Below, one piece after another: positions 16,123-24,169 of a stretch of DNA of 26,365 nt (the stretch's first letter is position 1; each line of letters opens with the position of its first letter). A program made the translations under genes and the position numbers. The stretch is taken from NCBI GenBank assembly GCA_031556065.1, contig JAVBTR010000071.1, forward strand, positions 1-26,365, written 5' to 3'. Origin of the DNA: JAVBTR01 sp031556065. Lineage in GTDB: Bacteria > Bacillota > Clostridia > Christensenellales > Aristaeellaceae. The notes beneath the pieces were generated by a model. It ran no database searches and was not told the origin of the DNA. It saw nothing but the letters and a program-made list of their open reading frames with translations.

Positions 16123-16569
16123 TTAATACTCCAATTCTTCTAAAATCCTTTTGAGGGTTCTAAGGCGATCCCCTGTTAATTCACCTAAATCGCCTAAGGC
16201 GAGGGAAAAGGCATCGATGTTCTTGGTAATGTTGGGGTTTTCAATATCCACTGAAATATCCATCACGCCACCTTGAATGCCCAGGCGCTCCACGCCGGGC
16301 TTTTCCGGGTCGTATAACAAGGGCATACGGTAGGCGTCACGGAAATACAGCATGCTCCGGGTTAAAAAAATGGCCAGGTCCAGCACCTGGTGAAGGGGCA
16401 GCTCCAGTTTTGTGCCTTCCTCTGTGAGAATCTTCACTGCGATCTTCATGGCCTTGTTTTCGTCCAGTTCCGGTGCGCTAAGTGCCAAGGCCTTGTTGGG
16501 GGATTGGTAGGCATTGCGGCCATCTATCTTATCGTATCCGTTGGCGATCATGACATGATTGTGTTCCAT
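16123..16569 (-). CDS. hypothetical protein, first gene of the AAA/VWA operon
   Basis: 148 residues from the ATG at 16569, which has GAAAGG 9 bases upstream. An ATG at 16578 directly follows the Shine-Dalgarno and is unlikely. I do not recognise the family. It is soluble and acidic, has no signal peptide, membrane segment or Cys cluster, and looks helical. Its C-terminal half ends in a segment (ALGDLGELTGDRLRTLKRIL) that reads as a helical pair. Its strict coupling to the AAA/VWA gene (1-base gap) suggests a partner or adaptor of that ATPase. Confidence 0.75.
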   Translation of the reverse strand: MEHNHVMIANGYDKIDGRNAYQSPNKALALSAPELDENKAMKIAVKILTEEGTKLELPLHQVLDLAIFLTRSMLYFRDAYRMPLLYDPEKPGVERLGIQGGVMDISVDIENPNITKNIDAFSLALGDLGELTGDRLRTLKRILEELEY

Positions 16570-16602
16570 AAAAAACATCCTTTCAAACTTCAATCCTATG
16601 AA

Positions 16603-16631
16603 ATTGTACTGAAGGTTTATATAAATTGCAA
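16603..16631 (-). promoter_or_regulatory. promoter of the AAA/VWA-XRE operon
   Basis: On the minus strand TTGCAA (16626-16631), a 17-base spacer and TACAAT (16603-16608) give a good sigma-A promoter, 34 bases before the ATG at 16569. The -35 is shared with the divergent promoter. Confidence 0.7.
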
Positions 16632-16654
16632 TCCACGGCCCGTAGACTTATAAT
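16626..16654 (+). promoter_or_regulatory. promoter of the HAD phosphatase gene
   Basis: TTGCAA (16626-16631), a 17-base spacer and a perfect TATAAT (16649-16654) precede the ATG at 16677. TTGCAA is its own complement and also serves as the -35 of the leftward promoter. Confidence 0.75.
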
Positions 16655-16676
16655 AGGGTGGAAGGATGGTGTAGAA

Positions 16677-17468
16677 ATGATTCGTTTAATCGCGACCGAC
16701 CTGGATGGAACCCTTTTAGACGGCGACCGGCAATTGCCAGAGGGGTTTATTCCTTTTGTGAAGGGCCTTAAAGAAAAAGGCATCCGCTTTTGCGTGGCCA
16801 GCGGCCGCCAGTATTGGAGCCTTTTGGAAGAATTTGAACAGGTGAAGGATGATGTGATTTTTATTGCCGAAAACGGCGCTTTGGTGGTGGACAAGGGCCA
16901 GGTGCTTTCCATGGAGCCCTTGCCCAATGAAAAAATGGGGGAGCTGATCGACCTGGTGAATACCCTGGATGGGGTGCACATTACCATTTGCTGCCCGGAC
17001 GCAGCCTATTTTCAGGCGGGGAAGCTCCACGATGAAAGGGGCATGACCAGTGCTTATCCTCAGCTCCACGGGGAAAAGAACCTGCGGGATCAGGCCTTTC
17101 GGGAGGATATTTTGAAAATTTCCGTGAACGATGAAAACGGCGCGGAAAAAAACGCCTGCCGGATTTTAACGAAGGCTTTTCCCCAGTGGCAGACGGTTTT
17201 GTCCGGCCCTTATTATTGCGATGTGATGAAAAAGGATGTTACAAAGGGCAGCGCCATCGAAAAAATACAGCAAATATACGCTGTTTCCAAGGAAGAATCC
17301 ATGGCCTTTGGGGATTATTTAAACGACATTCCCATGATGGAAAGATGCCATTATTCTTATGCCATGGCAAACGCCCACCCGGAGCTCAAAGCCGTATGCA
17401 ACTTTGAAACCTTAAGCCATACTGAAAATGGCGTGATGCACGCTCTGAAAAGCAACGGCCTTATTTAA
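16677..17468 (+). CDS. Cof-type HAD superfamily phosphatase
   Basis: 263 residues. The HAD motifs are in order: motif I DLDGT (Asp8, Asp10), motif II ASGR (Ser42), a Lys-containing region before the end, and motif IV GDYLNDIPMM. The length and large cap domain fit the Cof/IIB subfamily, which dephosphorylates sugar phosphates, flavin or pyridoxal phosphate. The true substrate cannot be read from sequence. The ATG at 16677 is preceded by GGAAGGA at 10 bases and opens exactly at the typical MIRLIATDLDGT start. Its stop overlaps the convergent ABC ATPase gene by 4 bases. Confidence 0.92.
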   Translation: MIRLIATDLDGTLLDGDRQLPEGFIPFVKGLKEKGIRFCVASGRQYWSLLEEFEQVKDDVIFIAENGALVVDKGQVLSMEPLPNEKMGELIDLVNTLDGVHITICCPDAAYFQAGKLHDERGMTSAYPQLHGEKNLRDQAFREDILKISVNDENGAEKNACRILTKAFPQWQTVLSGPYYCDVMKKDVTKGSAIEKIQQIYAVSKEESMAFGDYLNDIPMMERCHYSYAMANAHPELKAVCNFETLSHTENGVMHALKSNGLI

Positions 17469-18529
17469 GTGCGGATAGCCAAGTCATCCTCCCCTGTATA
17501 TTGAAACACCATGAACTTGCGGATGTTAAGGGAAACCGTTTCGCCGATGGGGATATCCGGGCAGGAGAGGGCATCCGCCATAATCCGAAGCGCCATATTG
17601 CCTAAGGCCACCCGGCATTCATATACATCCCCTAAGAAATAGCGGCTTTTTAGCACCCCGTGAAGCTGGCCAGCGGGATCGAATGCGATGGCCTCCGGGC
17701 GGATAGCCACGATCACATCGCCCTTTAGTTCCCCCAAATAAGGCAGGCTTTGGCCGATGGTGTCTAAACTGATTTCCCCGTCCTGGGATATGCCCTTGAT
17801 AAAATCCACCTTGCCGACAAAATCTGCTACGAAGGGGTTCACCGGGTCGTTGTAAATTTCCTCTGGGGTACCTACCTGCTGAACCACACCCTTGTTGATA
17901 ACGATGATCCGGTCGCTCATGGCCATGGCTTCAGATTGATCGTGGGTTACATAGGCCACAGTGATATTGAGCCGGGTTTGAATTTCTTTGATTTCAAACC
18001 GCATGCTTTCCCGCAACTTGGCATCCAGGTTTGAAAGGGGTTCATCCAGTAAAAGCAATTGGGGGTTTGCCACCAAGGCACGGGCCAAAGCCACCCGCTG
18101 CTGCTGGCCGCCGGATAGCTGGTTGGGCAGGCGGTGCTTGTATTGGGTTAAATGGACGATGTCCAATACCTCTTCCACCCTTTTGGCAATCTCTGCCTTG
18201 GGGTGTTTTTTTATTTTAAGGGGATAGGCTACGTTTTCGAACACAGTCATATGGGGCCAAACGGCATAGCTTTGGAAAACCATACCGATATCCCGCTTTT
18301 CCGGGGGCAAAAAGGTATCGGGACTGGATACCAGGGCATCCCCGATGTAAACCTCGCCCTGGGTGGGCTTTTCAAACCCGGCGATGATCCGAAGCATGGT
18401 GGTTTTGCCGCAGCCGGAGGGGCCTAGCAGTGTAACGAACTCCCCATCTAAAATGGCTTCGTTAAAGTTCTCCAGAACAACGTTATCCCCGAAGGCCTTG
18501 GTTACATTTTTAATGGTAATACAAGCCAT
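17465..18529 (-). CDS. ABC transporter ATPase, FbpC/PotA-like
   Basis: 354 residues: Walker A GPSGCGKTT (about 36-44), Q-loop FQSYAVWPHMTVFENV, signature LSGGQQQRVALARAL, Walker B LLLLDEPLSNLD, H-loop THDQSEAMAMSD. A C-terminal TOBE-like regulatory region (about 240-354) contains IRPEAI. This is the length and plan of ferric, thiamine, phosphonate or polyamine importer ATPases. Last gene of the operon, 15 bases after the permease. AAGGAG lies 9 bases upstream of the ATG. Confidence 0.93.
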   Translation of the reverse strand: MACITIKNVTKAFGDNVVLENFNEAILDGEFVTLLGPSGCGKTTMLRIIAGFEKPTQGEVYIGDALVSSPDTFLPPEKRDIGMVFQSYAVWPHMTVFENVAYPLKIKKHPKAEIAKRVEEVLDIVHLTQYKHRLPNQLSGGQQQRVALARALVANPQLLLLDEPLSNLDAKLRESMRFEIKEIQTRLNITVAYVTHDQSEAMAMSDRIIVINKGVVQQVGTPEEIYNDPVNPFVADFVGKVDFIKGISQDGEISLDTIGQSLPYLGELKGDVIVAIRPEAIAFDPAGQLHGVLKSRYFLGDVYECRVALGNMALRIMADALSCPDIPIGETVSLNIRKFMVFQYTGEDDLAIRT

Positions 18530-18544
18530 AGCTTACTGCTCCTT

Positions 18545-20239
18545 TTAGATAGAAAATTCGCCCTTGGTAATGCGGTTTAAAATCCAGTTAAGCAAAATAA
18601 CCACCAGTAAAATCCCCGTTGCCATGGCACAGGCCTGCTGCTGGCTGGTAAATGTCCAATATTCGTGAAGCTGCACGCCGATCACCTGGGTGTTGGAGGA
18701 ATATAAAAGGGTGGACATGGAAAGCTCGTAAAAGCTGGGAATGAAAATAAGAAACCAGCCTGCGGCCACAGAGGGGCCGATCAGAGGCAGGGTGACGCGT
18801 CGCATGGTTTGTAAAAACCCCGCCCCGGAAATTTGTGAGCATTCCTCCAAAGAAATGTGAATTTGGCTCATGGCTGAGGTCACGGTGCGCATGCCCATAA
18901 GCTGGTATTTAACCAGGTAAGCGATGATCATGATATAGGGCGTGTTATACAGGTTAATGCCGAACTTGCCGCTCATGGTCATAATCAGGCTTAGGGCGAT
19001 GACCACGCTGGGGGAGGAGGAGCCTAAGGTAATCAAAAAATCGGGGATATGGCGGCCTCTGACCTTGGTACGTTGGTTTAAGTAGGCCATCAAGCAGGAG
19101 ATAAGAATCCCTGCCGTGGCGGCGATGGCGCCGTATAGAAGGCTATTTAAAAGGCACTGGATCACCGCTGGGCGGTTGAAAATCTTTTCCCAGTGCTTGA
19201 AGGTGATGTTGCCTGCAGCGGTGACAGCCTTGCCTAGGTTTAAGGTAATGGAGGTGGTGGCTACCGTGGCGAAGGGCAAAATAATTACAATGATGGCGAA
19301 AAAGATCACTAAGATGGTCAGAGGCAGGCGAAAGCGGCCCAAATCCACTATGTTGGGCCGGGTGGACTTGCCCGAAACCGTGACATACTGCTTTTTACCC
19401 ACGATCCATTGGGAAAAATACAGAACGAATATGGCCATGAGCATGAGGAAAATGGAAAGACAAGTGGCGTCTGTCAGCCCTTGAGAATCGCCGATGGAAA
19501 CATAGCTGACGATTCTGGTGGTAATGGTGTGAATCTGCCCCGGAGAACCCACAATGGAAGGAATTCCGTAACAGGAGGCGGCGGAAACAAACACCAGCAG
19601 GGCTCCGGCCACGATGGAAGGGGTCATCATAGGAAGGGTGACAGTGAACAGGGTTTTAAGGGGCGAAGCACCGGAAATGCGGCTGGCTTCCTCCAAAGAG
19701 GGGTCCATTTTTTCCATGGCCCGTGAAATAGTAATGAAGGCATAAGGGTAATAGAAGGTGGTTAAAACCCACACCAGCCCGCCTAATGTGTATATATTAA
19801 AGGGGTTTTCCGATAAATGGAAAAGATTCCGTATGAACACGTTCAAATCCCCGACCTTGGGGTTGAGCAGCCTTAACCAGGCCATGGCCCCTAAATAGGG
19901 CGGCACCATGTAGGTTAAGACAAAGAGGCTGCGAAAGAATTTTTTGAAGTACAAGTTTGTCCGCCCTACAAGCCAGGCCAGAGGAAAGGCAATAAGTGTT
20001 CCCAGTACCATGGCGGAGAAGGCGGCGATCAATGTGTTTTTCGTTGCCACCCAGTTTAGCTCGTAGGTGTAGATTCGTTCAAAGGCGGCAAAGGAAAAAT
20101 GGCCGTCTGCGAATAAAGAGCGGAACACCAAATAAAGCAACGGAAACACTTGGAATACAAGCATAAACGCTACGATGATGAGAATAAGCAGCCACTTAAT
20201 ATCAAAATGTCTTTTGGAGGTTGGAATGGTTTTGAGCAT
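18545..20239 (-). CDS. FbpB/ThiP-like double-domain ABC permease
   Basis: 564 residues with about 12 membrane segments. Two permease domains in tandem each carry an EAA loop: EEASRISGASPLKTLFTVTLP in the first half and EECSQISGAGFLQTMRRVTLP in the second. One chain therefore supplies both membrane halves of the importer, as in FbpB and ThiP. It lies between the binding-protein and ATPase genes, 64 bases after the former with a hairpin in between. Confidence 0.93.
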   Translation of the reverse strand: MLKTIPTSKRHFDIKWLLILIIVAFMLVFQVFPLLYLVFRSLFADGHFSFAAFERIYTYELNWVATKNTLIAAFSAMVLGTLIAFPLAWLVGRTNLYFKKFFRSLFVLTYMVPPYLGAMAWLRLLNPKVGDLNVFIRNLFHLSENPFNIYTLGGLVWVLTTFYYPYAFITISRAMEKMDPSLEEASRISGASPLKTLFTVTLPMMTPSIVAGALLVFVSAASCYGIPSIVGSPGQIHTITTRIVSYVSIGDSQGLTDATCLSIFLMLMAIFVLYFSQWIVGKKQYVTVSGKSTRPNIVDLGRFRLPLTILVIFFAIIVIILPFATVATTSITLNLGKAVTAAGNITFKHWEKIFNRPAVIQCLLNSLLYGAIAATAGILISCLMAYLNQRTKVRGRHIPDFLITLGSSSPSVVIALSLIMTMSGKFGINLYNTPYIMIIAYLVKYQLMGMRTVTSAMSQIHISLEECSQISGAGFLQTMRRVTLPLIGPSVAAGWFLIFIPSFYELSMSTLLYSSNTQVIGVQLHEYWTFTSQQQACAMATGILLVVILLNWILNRITKGEFSI

Positions 20240-20254
20240 ATACGAAACCTACCT

Positions 20255-20292
20255 TATAAAAAAGGGGCCAAGCAAAGGCCTTGGCCCCTTTT
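20255..20292 (-). terminator. hairpin between binding-protein and permease genes (partial terminator)
   Basis: A 13-bp perfect stem (20260-20272 with 20280-20292, AAAAGGGGCCAAG and its complement) encloses a 7-base loop. On the minus strand the stem ends in a run of six T, four of them paired, then ATAAGG. It has the form of an intrinsic terminator placed inside an operon, which would lower permease and ATPase expression relative to the binding protein. Confidence 0.7.
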
Positions 20293-20303
20293 GAATGGGG
20301 TTT

Positions 20304-21335
20304 TTATTTTGCGGGAAGGGTAACAGTCTCTTCAAAGGCCTTGCGGATTTCATCCCGCTGCTGGTAGCAGCGAACCCAATCCACACCCATGTCGGACTTG
20401 ATCAGTTCGTTGGTATCCATAGAATCGTAGGGAACCCCATCCACGGTGGAAAGCACAGAGTGCATCCAGCCGTTTAGAACAAACTGCTGGCCGGCATCGC
20501 TTAAGAGCCAGTCGGTGACGGCTTCGCAGGCCGCGATGTTTTTATTGGGGGCATGCTCTTGGTTAATGGTCATAACAGTGGAGGGGATCATGATGTTGCC
20601 ATCGGTGGGGTAGATGCAGGCCAGCTCGCTGCCTTCTTCTTCCCTTAGCTTCAAAACAGATTCTTCCAGAATCATAATCTCCTTGCATTCGCCTGTTTGC
20701 AGCTTTGTCAGCGCCACGGAGCCGGATTCTACCATGATGCCCTGAGCGGCCAGATCGGCAAAATAGTCATAGCCGTATTTTTCGCTTAAGGAGGCCACAG
20801 CCGCCATGGCCGTACCGCTTGTAAGTGGGTTGCCCATGGAGATCATGCCCTTAAGGTCGGGATTCTTAGCAAAATCCGCATAGGAGGTGGCAAGCTCTTC
20901 CTCGGAATACATTTCCGGGTTGTAGGCCAAAACCATGTTGCAAACCCGCACCGGGTACCAATAGCCTTCTTCGTCGTAGGGGAAGCGCAGGTTTTTCGCA
21001 GCTTCAGTCTTGTAGGCATGGAGATAGCCCTTTTCTTTAAGCTCCAGGGAATAGGCAGGTTCCGCTACCAGCAGCAAGTCTACCTGGATGCTGCCTGCGT
21101 CCATTTCGGCGGCCAGCTTGGCCTGGATATTGCCTGTGCCGCCGTAGAAGGTCTGCACATCCAGGTTGGGAAATTCTTCTTTCAGTGCTTTAACCATTTC
21201 ATCTAATACGTCCTGGTAGATGGAGGTATAGATCATAATCGTGCCATTGATTTCCTCGTTGGCAGCAAGGGCGGAAAGACAAACAGAACCCACTAGCATG
21301 ACCACGCATAGAAACAGTGCAACCAATTTCTTCAT
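20304..21335 (-). CDS. ABC transporter solute-binding protein, FbpA/ThiB/phosphonate-type
   Basis: 343 residues. A signal peptide (1-about 24, ending ALAA) is followed by a two-lobe periplasmic-binding fold of the ferric/thiamine/aminoethylphosphonate class: IMIYTSIYQDVLDEMVKALK, FYGGTGNIQAKLAAE, DLLLVAEPAYSLEL, GNPLTSGTAMAAVASL. The paired tyrosines that bind iron in classical FbpA proteins are not seen in the expected C-terminal region, so iron is not a safe assignment. Phosphonate, thiamine or polyol-type ligands remain possible. AGGAGG lies 8 bases upstream of the ATG. It is the first gene of a three-gene importer operon. Confidence 0.9.
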   Translation of the reverse strand: MKKLVALFLCVVMLVGSVCLSALAANEEINGTIMIYTSIYQDVLDEMVKALKEEFPNLDVQTFYGGTGNIQAKLAAEMDAGSIQVDLLLVAEPAYSLELKEKGYLHAYKTEAAKNLRFPYDEEGYWYPVRVCNMVLAYNPEMYSEEELATSYADFAKNPDLKGMISMGNPLTSGTAMAAVASLSEKYGYDYFADLAAQGIMVESGSVALTKLQTGECKEIMILEESVLKLREEEGSELACIYPTDGNIMIPSTVMTINQEHAPNKNIAACEAVTDWLLSDAGQQFVLNGWMHSVLSTVDGVPYDSMDTNELIKSDMGVDWVRCYQQRDEIRKAFEETVTLPAK

Positions 21336-21371
21336 AAGACGTGCCTCCTATATTTGTTTTTATTTAAGGTT

Positions 21372-21400
21372 ATTATACTCTAAAAAGCAGATAAAGTAAA
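21372..21400 (-). promoter_or_regulatory. promoter of the FbpABC-like operon
   Basis: On the minus strand TTTACT (21395-21400), a 17-base spacer and a perfect TATAAT (21372-21377) lie 37-65 bases upstream of the binding-protein ATG. Confidence 0.65.
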
Positions 21401-21432
21401 GAAAAGACAGATGTTCTTATTTTGTTGTTATA

Positions 21433-21461
21433 TTGCATAAATCATTTCTTTTTGGTAGAAT
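21433..21461 (+). promoter_or_regulatory. promoter of the NHLM-type export operon
   Basis: TTGCAT (21433-21438), a 17-base spacer and TAGAAT (21456-21461) preceded by TGG, an extended -10, form a strong-looking sigma-A promoter. It ends 35 bases upstream of the ATG at 21497. Confidence 0.75.
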
Positions 21462-21496
21462 TGATTCAACAGTTCGCAAACTTAAGGAGATGTAGT

Positions 21497-21967
21497 ATGG
21501 CAAAGGAAATATTTCGGCAGGCCAGTCTGGATCGAGTGAAATCTCCAGAGCAATTAAACGAATATATTCGCGTGTCCAAGCCCAGCATTTGGCTGGTGCT
21601 GGCTGCGGTGCTGGTTCTATTAACCGGAGCCTTGGTTTGGGGCACCGTGGGCAGGCTGGAAACCACTGTCAGCGCCGTGGCTATCATGGAAGAGGGCCAG
21701 GCCTATTTGTTACTGCGGGCAGAGGATGCTGGGAAGATCGCAAAGGGCATGGCTGTCCGCGCGGGATCGGAAACGGGGGAAACCCAAAGCCTGTCCGAGC
21801 CTTTTCAGATCACACAGGATTTTGATGGCTATGCTATGCATTTGGGCCATTTCCAAGCGGGTGATTGGGTTTGCCAGGCAGGCATAGATATAAAGGGCCT
21901 TACCAGTGCCCAGGCGGCTGTGGTGGTAACGGACAGCGTATCCCCCCTATCTTTTGTGTTGAATTAA
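21497..21967 (+). CDS. short NHLM/HlyD-type secretion protein
   Basis: 156 residues from the ATG, with AAGGAGA 6 bases upstream. It has a cytosolic N-terminus (EIFRQASLDRVKSPEQLNEYIRV, typical of NHLM-system secretion proteins), one membrane segment (about 31-50), then a beta-rich extracellular part of about 100 residues. Family members of the NHLP bacteriocin secretion type are usually several hundred residues, with coiled-coil and lipoyl domains; those are absent here. The short form is intact rather than broken: it ends in a clean stop 10 bases before the next start, with no matching continuation. It is probably the membrane partner of the two exporters that follow. Confidence 0.8.
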   Translation: MAKEIFRQASLDRVKSPEQLNEYIRVSKPSIWLVLAAVLVLLTGALVWGTVGRLETTVSAVAIMEEGQAYLLLRAEDAGKIAKGMAVRAGSETGETQSLSEPFQITQDFDGYAMHLGHFQAGDWVCQAGIDIKGLTSAQAAVVVTDSVSPLSFVLN

Positions 21968-21977
21968 GAGGGCGAGT

Positions 21978-24155
21978 ATGAGCGGAACGAAAGTAAAAGC
22001 GCCCATTAAAAAGGGCGCGGCAAAGGTGCCTGTGATAATCCAACTGGAAGCGCTGGAATGCGGCGCGGCCAGTCTTTGCATGGTTTTGGCTTACTATGAC
22101 AAATGGATTCCCTTGGCCCAGGTACGGCAGGATTGCGGGGTTTCCAGAGATGGCTCCAAGGCATCCAACATATTAAAAGCGGCGCGAAAATACGGGCTTA
22201 AAGCAACGGGTTACCGCTATGAACCGGAACAGCTGAAGGCAAGCGGCAGCTTTCCCTGCATTATCCACTGGAATTTTAACCATTTCGTGGTGTTAAATGG
22301 TTTTAAGGGCAACAAGGCCTATATTAATGATCCAGCCAAGGGCACCTGCATTCTGCCTATGGAGCAGTTTGATAAGGCGTTCACTGGTGTGTGCATTCAG
22401 TTTGAACCGGGGGAAGGCTTTACCCCAGAGGGCAAGCCTGCCAGCACCCTGAGCTTTGCTAAAAAGCGGCTGAGGGGCACCATGGGAGCGTTTGTTTTCG
22501 TTACTGCCACCACGGTGATCACCTCCATGCTGGGGATTATTGAACCAGCCTTTTCCCGTATTTTTATGGATAGGCTTTTAACCCAGCAAAACCCGGAATG
22601 GCTGTATCCGCTTTTGATCGGCATCGCCTTGTTTACAGTGGTGAGCTTTATTGTGGAGTGGATTCGCATGAGCCACCTGCTTAAAATTAATGGTAAATTA
22701 GCGGTGACGGCCAACGCCTCTTTTATGTGGCATGTTTTGCGGTTGCCCATGAACTTTTTCTCTCAGCGGATGGCGGGGGATATTGCCACCCGGCAGCAAA
22801 TGAACGAAAGCATCGCCAACACCCTTATTTCCGTGTTGGCGCCACTGGTTTTAAACGGGGTCATGCTGGTGTTTTATTTGGTGGTTATGCTTCGCTACAG
22901 TGTACTTTTAACCATTGTAGGCCTCGCTGCCATGCTGGTGAACATTCTCATGGCCCAATTGATCGCCAAGCGCCGTGTGAATGTCACAAGGGTTATGATG
23001 CGGGATCAGGGGAAACTGGCCGGGGCCACGGTGGCTGGGATTGAAATGATTGAAACCATTAAGGCATCCGGCGCGGAAAACGGTTATTTTGAAAAATGGG
23101 CCGGATACCAGGCCGGGGTGAACACCCAGAAGGTAAACTTCTCCAAGATAGAAAACTACCTGGGCATGATTCCCCAAATGGTGACCCAGTTAAGCAACGT
23201 GATCGTGCTGGCCTTAGGTGTGTGGCTGGTAATGGAGGGGCAGTTCACCATTGGTATGGTAATGGCCTTTCAGGGTTTTCTTTTATCCTTCTACGCTCCG
23301 GCCCAGGGCTTTATTCAGGTGTCTCGGATCATGCAGGAAATGCGCACCAATATGGAGCGGATTGAAGACATTATGCAATATCCCACGGACGTAAAAGAAT
23401 CGGAGCCTTACGATGAAAATAAATCCTACAGCAAGCTAAGCGGCGAGGTGGAAATGAAGAATGTTTCCTTTGGCTATTCGCCCCTTGAAAAGCCGCTCAT
23501 CGAAGGGTTTAACCTGACCCTCCATCCGGGCAGCCGGGTGGCCTTTGTAGGTTCCTCCGGCTGTGGGAAATCCACCTTGGCGAAATTGATTTCCGGGCTT
23601 TATAAGCCCTGGGAAGGGAAAATTACCTTCGATGGCAAGCCCCTTGAAGAAATCGACCACAGTATTTTCACAGGTTCCGTGGCGGTGGTGGACCAGGACA
23701 TTATTTTGTTCGAAGATACCATTTCCAATAACCTGAAAATGTGGGACAGTTCCATTGAGGATTTCGAAATTATCTTAGCGGCCAGAGATGCCAATCTTCA
23801 TGAAGATATTATGCAGCGGGATGGCGGCTATGGTTACAAGCTGTTGGAAGGGGGTAAGGACCTTTCCGGCGGCCAAAGGCAGCGGCTGGAGATCGCCCGG
23901 GTGCTATCCCAAGACCCGACCATTTTAATTATGGACGAAGCCACCTCCGCCCTGGACGCGAAAACCGAGTATGAAGTGGTGAAGGCCATTAAGGACAGAG
24001 GCATTACCTGTATTGTAATCGCCCACCGCTTGTCCACCATACGGGATTGTGATGAAATTATCGTGATGGATCAGGGCAAGGTGGTGGAACGGGGAACCCA
24101 TGACGTCCTTTTCAGGCAAGGAGGGCTGTATACCTCGCTGGTATCCAATGAATAA
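21978..24155 (+). CDS. NHLM-type peptidase C39/ABC exporter
   Basis: 725 residues with three parts. The C39 peptidase (about 15-140) has Gln22, catalytic Cys28 in LEALECGAAS, His102 in FNHFVVLNGF and Asp118 in INDPAKG; it cleaves after the double-glycine of leader peptides on the cytosolic side. The membrane domain (about 160-455) has about six segments. The ATPase (about 485-725) has Walker A GSSGCGKST (about 525-533), signature LSGGQRQRLEIARVL, Walker B ILIMDEATSALD and H-loop IAHRLSTI. The catalytic set is complete, so it should be an active leader peptidase/exporter. It sits between the short secretion protein and a second ABC exporter, the order typical of NHLM loci. Confidence 0.95.
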   Translation: MSGTKVKAPIKKGAAKVPVIIQLEALECGAASLCMVLAYYDKWIPLAQVRQDCGVSRDGSKASNILKAARKYGLKATGYRYEPEQLKASGSFPCIIHWNFNHFVVLNGFKGNKAYINDPAKGTCILPMEQFDKAFTGVCIQFEPGEGFTPEGKPASTLSFAKKRLRGTMGAFVFVTATTVITSMLGIIEPAFSRIFMDRLLTQQNPEWLYPLLIGIALFTVVSFIVEWIRMSHLLKINGKLAVTANASFMWHVLRLPMNFFSQRMAGDIATRQQMNESIANTLISVLAPLVLNGVMLVFYLVVMLRYSVLLTIVGLAAMLVNILMAQLIAKRRVNVTRVMMRDQGKLAGATVAGIEMIETIKASGAENGYFEKWAGYQAGVNTQKVNFSKIENYLGMIPQMVTQLSNVIVLALGVWLVMEGQFTIGMVMAFQGFLLSFYAPAQGFIQVSRIMQEMRTNMERIEDIMQYPTDVKESEPYDENKSYSKLSGEVEMKNVSFGYSPLEKPLIEGFNLTLHPGSRVAFVGSSGCGKSTLAKLISGLYKPWEGKITFDGKPLEEIDHSIFTGSVAVVDQDIILFEDTISNNLKMWDSSIEDFEIILAARDANLHEDIMQRDGGYGYKLLEGGKDLSGGQRQRLEIARVLSQDPTILIMDEATSALDAKTEYEVVKAIKDRGITCIVIAHRLSTIRDCDEIIVMDQGKVVERGTHDVLFRQGGLYTSLVSNE

Positions 24156-24169
24156 AGGAGGGATGCGTA

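Noticed and set aside
21497..21967. Short secretion protein as a frameshifted pseudogene
   Set aside because: It has its own promoter, ribosome site and clean stop, and only 10 bases separate it from the next gene. No leftover coding sequence for missing domains is present.
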